A stretch of DNA of 64,000 bases from JAJPIG01 sp035531675 (GTDB lineage: Bacteria > Desulfobacterota > Binatia > Binatales > Binataceae). The translations under genes and the position numbers were made by a program. The DNA lies in NCBI GenBank assembly GCA_035531675.1, contig DATKSL010000039.1, positions 1 through 64,000 of the forward strand, in the 5' to 3' direction. Numbering within the stretch: the stretch's first letter is position 1; every line of letters starts with the position of its first letter. Positions 63,679 to 64,000 of this stretch are shown here, piece after piece. Under the pieces are notes generated by a model. The model saw nothing but the letters and a program-made list of their open reading frames with translations. It did not search any database and was not told the origin of the DNA.

Positions 63679-64000
63679 CTAGGGCGATTCCCGCTGCTCC
63701 TGCTCCTCCCACATCCGGTCGAGCTCGCTACGCGAGGGCAGACCGTCGAGCCGCATGCCGAGCGAAAGTCCCATGTCGGTCAGAACTTCCTTGATCTCGT
63801 TAAGCGACTTGCGGCCGAAATTCTTGATCTTGAGCATGTCCTGCTCGCTGCGCTGGACCAGCTCGCCGACGAACTTAATATCCGCGTTCTGCAGCCCGTT
63901 GAAGGCGCGCACCGAAACCGGCAGCTCCGCGACCGGCTTTAGCAGCGCCTCGTTGAGCGCCGGCCCGGCCTCCGCACCGTTGGTGGCGGCGGGCACCTCG
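63679..64000 (-). CDS. rpoA: RNA polymerase alpha subunit, C-terminal part (5' end outside window)
   Basis: The frame enters from beyond the right edge and ends at 63679. It contains the alpha-CTD: LPVSVRAFNGLQNADIKFVG, then IKNFGRKSLNEIKEVLTDM and LSLGMRLDGLPSR. The rest of the gene and the preceding ribosomal operon lie outside the window. The GTG at 63996 is internal and not the start. Confidence 0.95.
   Translation of the reverse strand, partial: EVPAATNGAEAGPALNEALLKPVAELPVSVRAFNGLQNADIKFVGELVQRSEQDMLKIKNFGRKSLNEIKEVLTDMGLSLGMRLDGLPSRSELDRMWEEQEQRESP

Overview
This is a high-GC bacterial chromosome segment. Housekeeping genes (pgsA, clpA-clpS, rnpB, a C4 zinc-ribbon protein, dnaG, prmA, rsmE, gshB, clpB, tldD/pmbA, rplQ, rpoA) sit among aerobic small-molecule catabolism genes: two UbiD-type decarboxylases, two Rieske oxygenases, two AMP-forming acid:CoA ligases, a form II CoxSLM-type hydroxylase with CoxG, and a cytoplasmic molybdopterin/NrfD complex. 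The mix suggests an uncultured deltaproteobacterial-type lineage such as Binatota/Desulfobacterota_B. That is inference from gene content; no 16S gene is present.

Layout. 1-17.3 kb: the start of a sensor-like gene cut by the window edge, tRNA-Gly, pgsA, clpA/clpS, a FemAB-like acyltransferase, two small-protein genes, rmuC, an ArsA-like ATPase, RNase P RNA, zinc-ribbon protein, a CAU-anticodon tRNA, dnaG with gdpD, then prmA-rsmE-gshB and tRNA-Phe. 17.3-34.7 kb: an integrated element. 34.9-52.8 kb: catabolic and redox genes. 52.9-64 kb: clpB, the coxSLMG-like operon, pmbA/tldD, an ABM-domain protein, rplQ and the 3' end of rpoA.

The main discovery is the element at 17288-34665. It is bounded by a perfect 50-bp direct repeat, which is the 3' half of tRNA-Phe plus a few bases (17288-17337 and 34616-34665). 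Next to the intact tRNA lie a tyrosine integrase, a small ribbon-helix-helix protein and an excisionase/AlpA-like HTH protein. A divergent CHC2/Toprim-type primase follows, with iteron-like repeats downstream. This int-xis-primase layout resembles phage-inducible islands and other satellites, but no capsid or packaging gene is visible. The cargo is two small membrane proteins, a lipoprotein, a decayed ORF, an IS3-family transposase remnant, and a complete type I-C CRISPR-Cas locus (cas3-cas5c-cas8c-cas7c-cas4-cas1-cas2, leader, 16 repeats). The adaptive immune system is therefore packaged inside a tRNA-integrated mobile island.

The flanking chromosome appears to serve aromatic or carboxylic acid turnover. 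CoA ligases and UbiD enzymes would activate or (de)carboxylate aromatic acids, Rieske oxygenases would hydroxylate rings, and the Cox-type hydroxylase and molybdo-complex would feed electrons to the quinone pool. A consensus -35 box with an adjacent 14-bp perfect palindrome precedes the SDR-Rieske pair and looks like a TetR-type operator.
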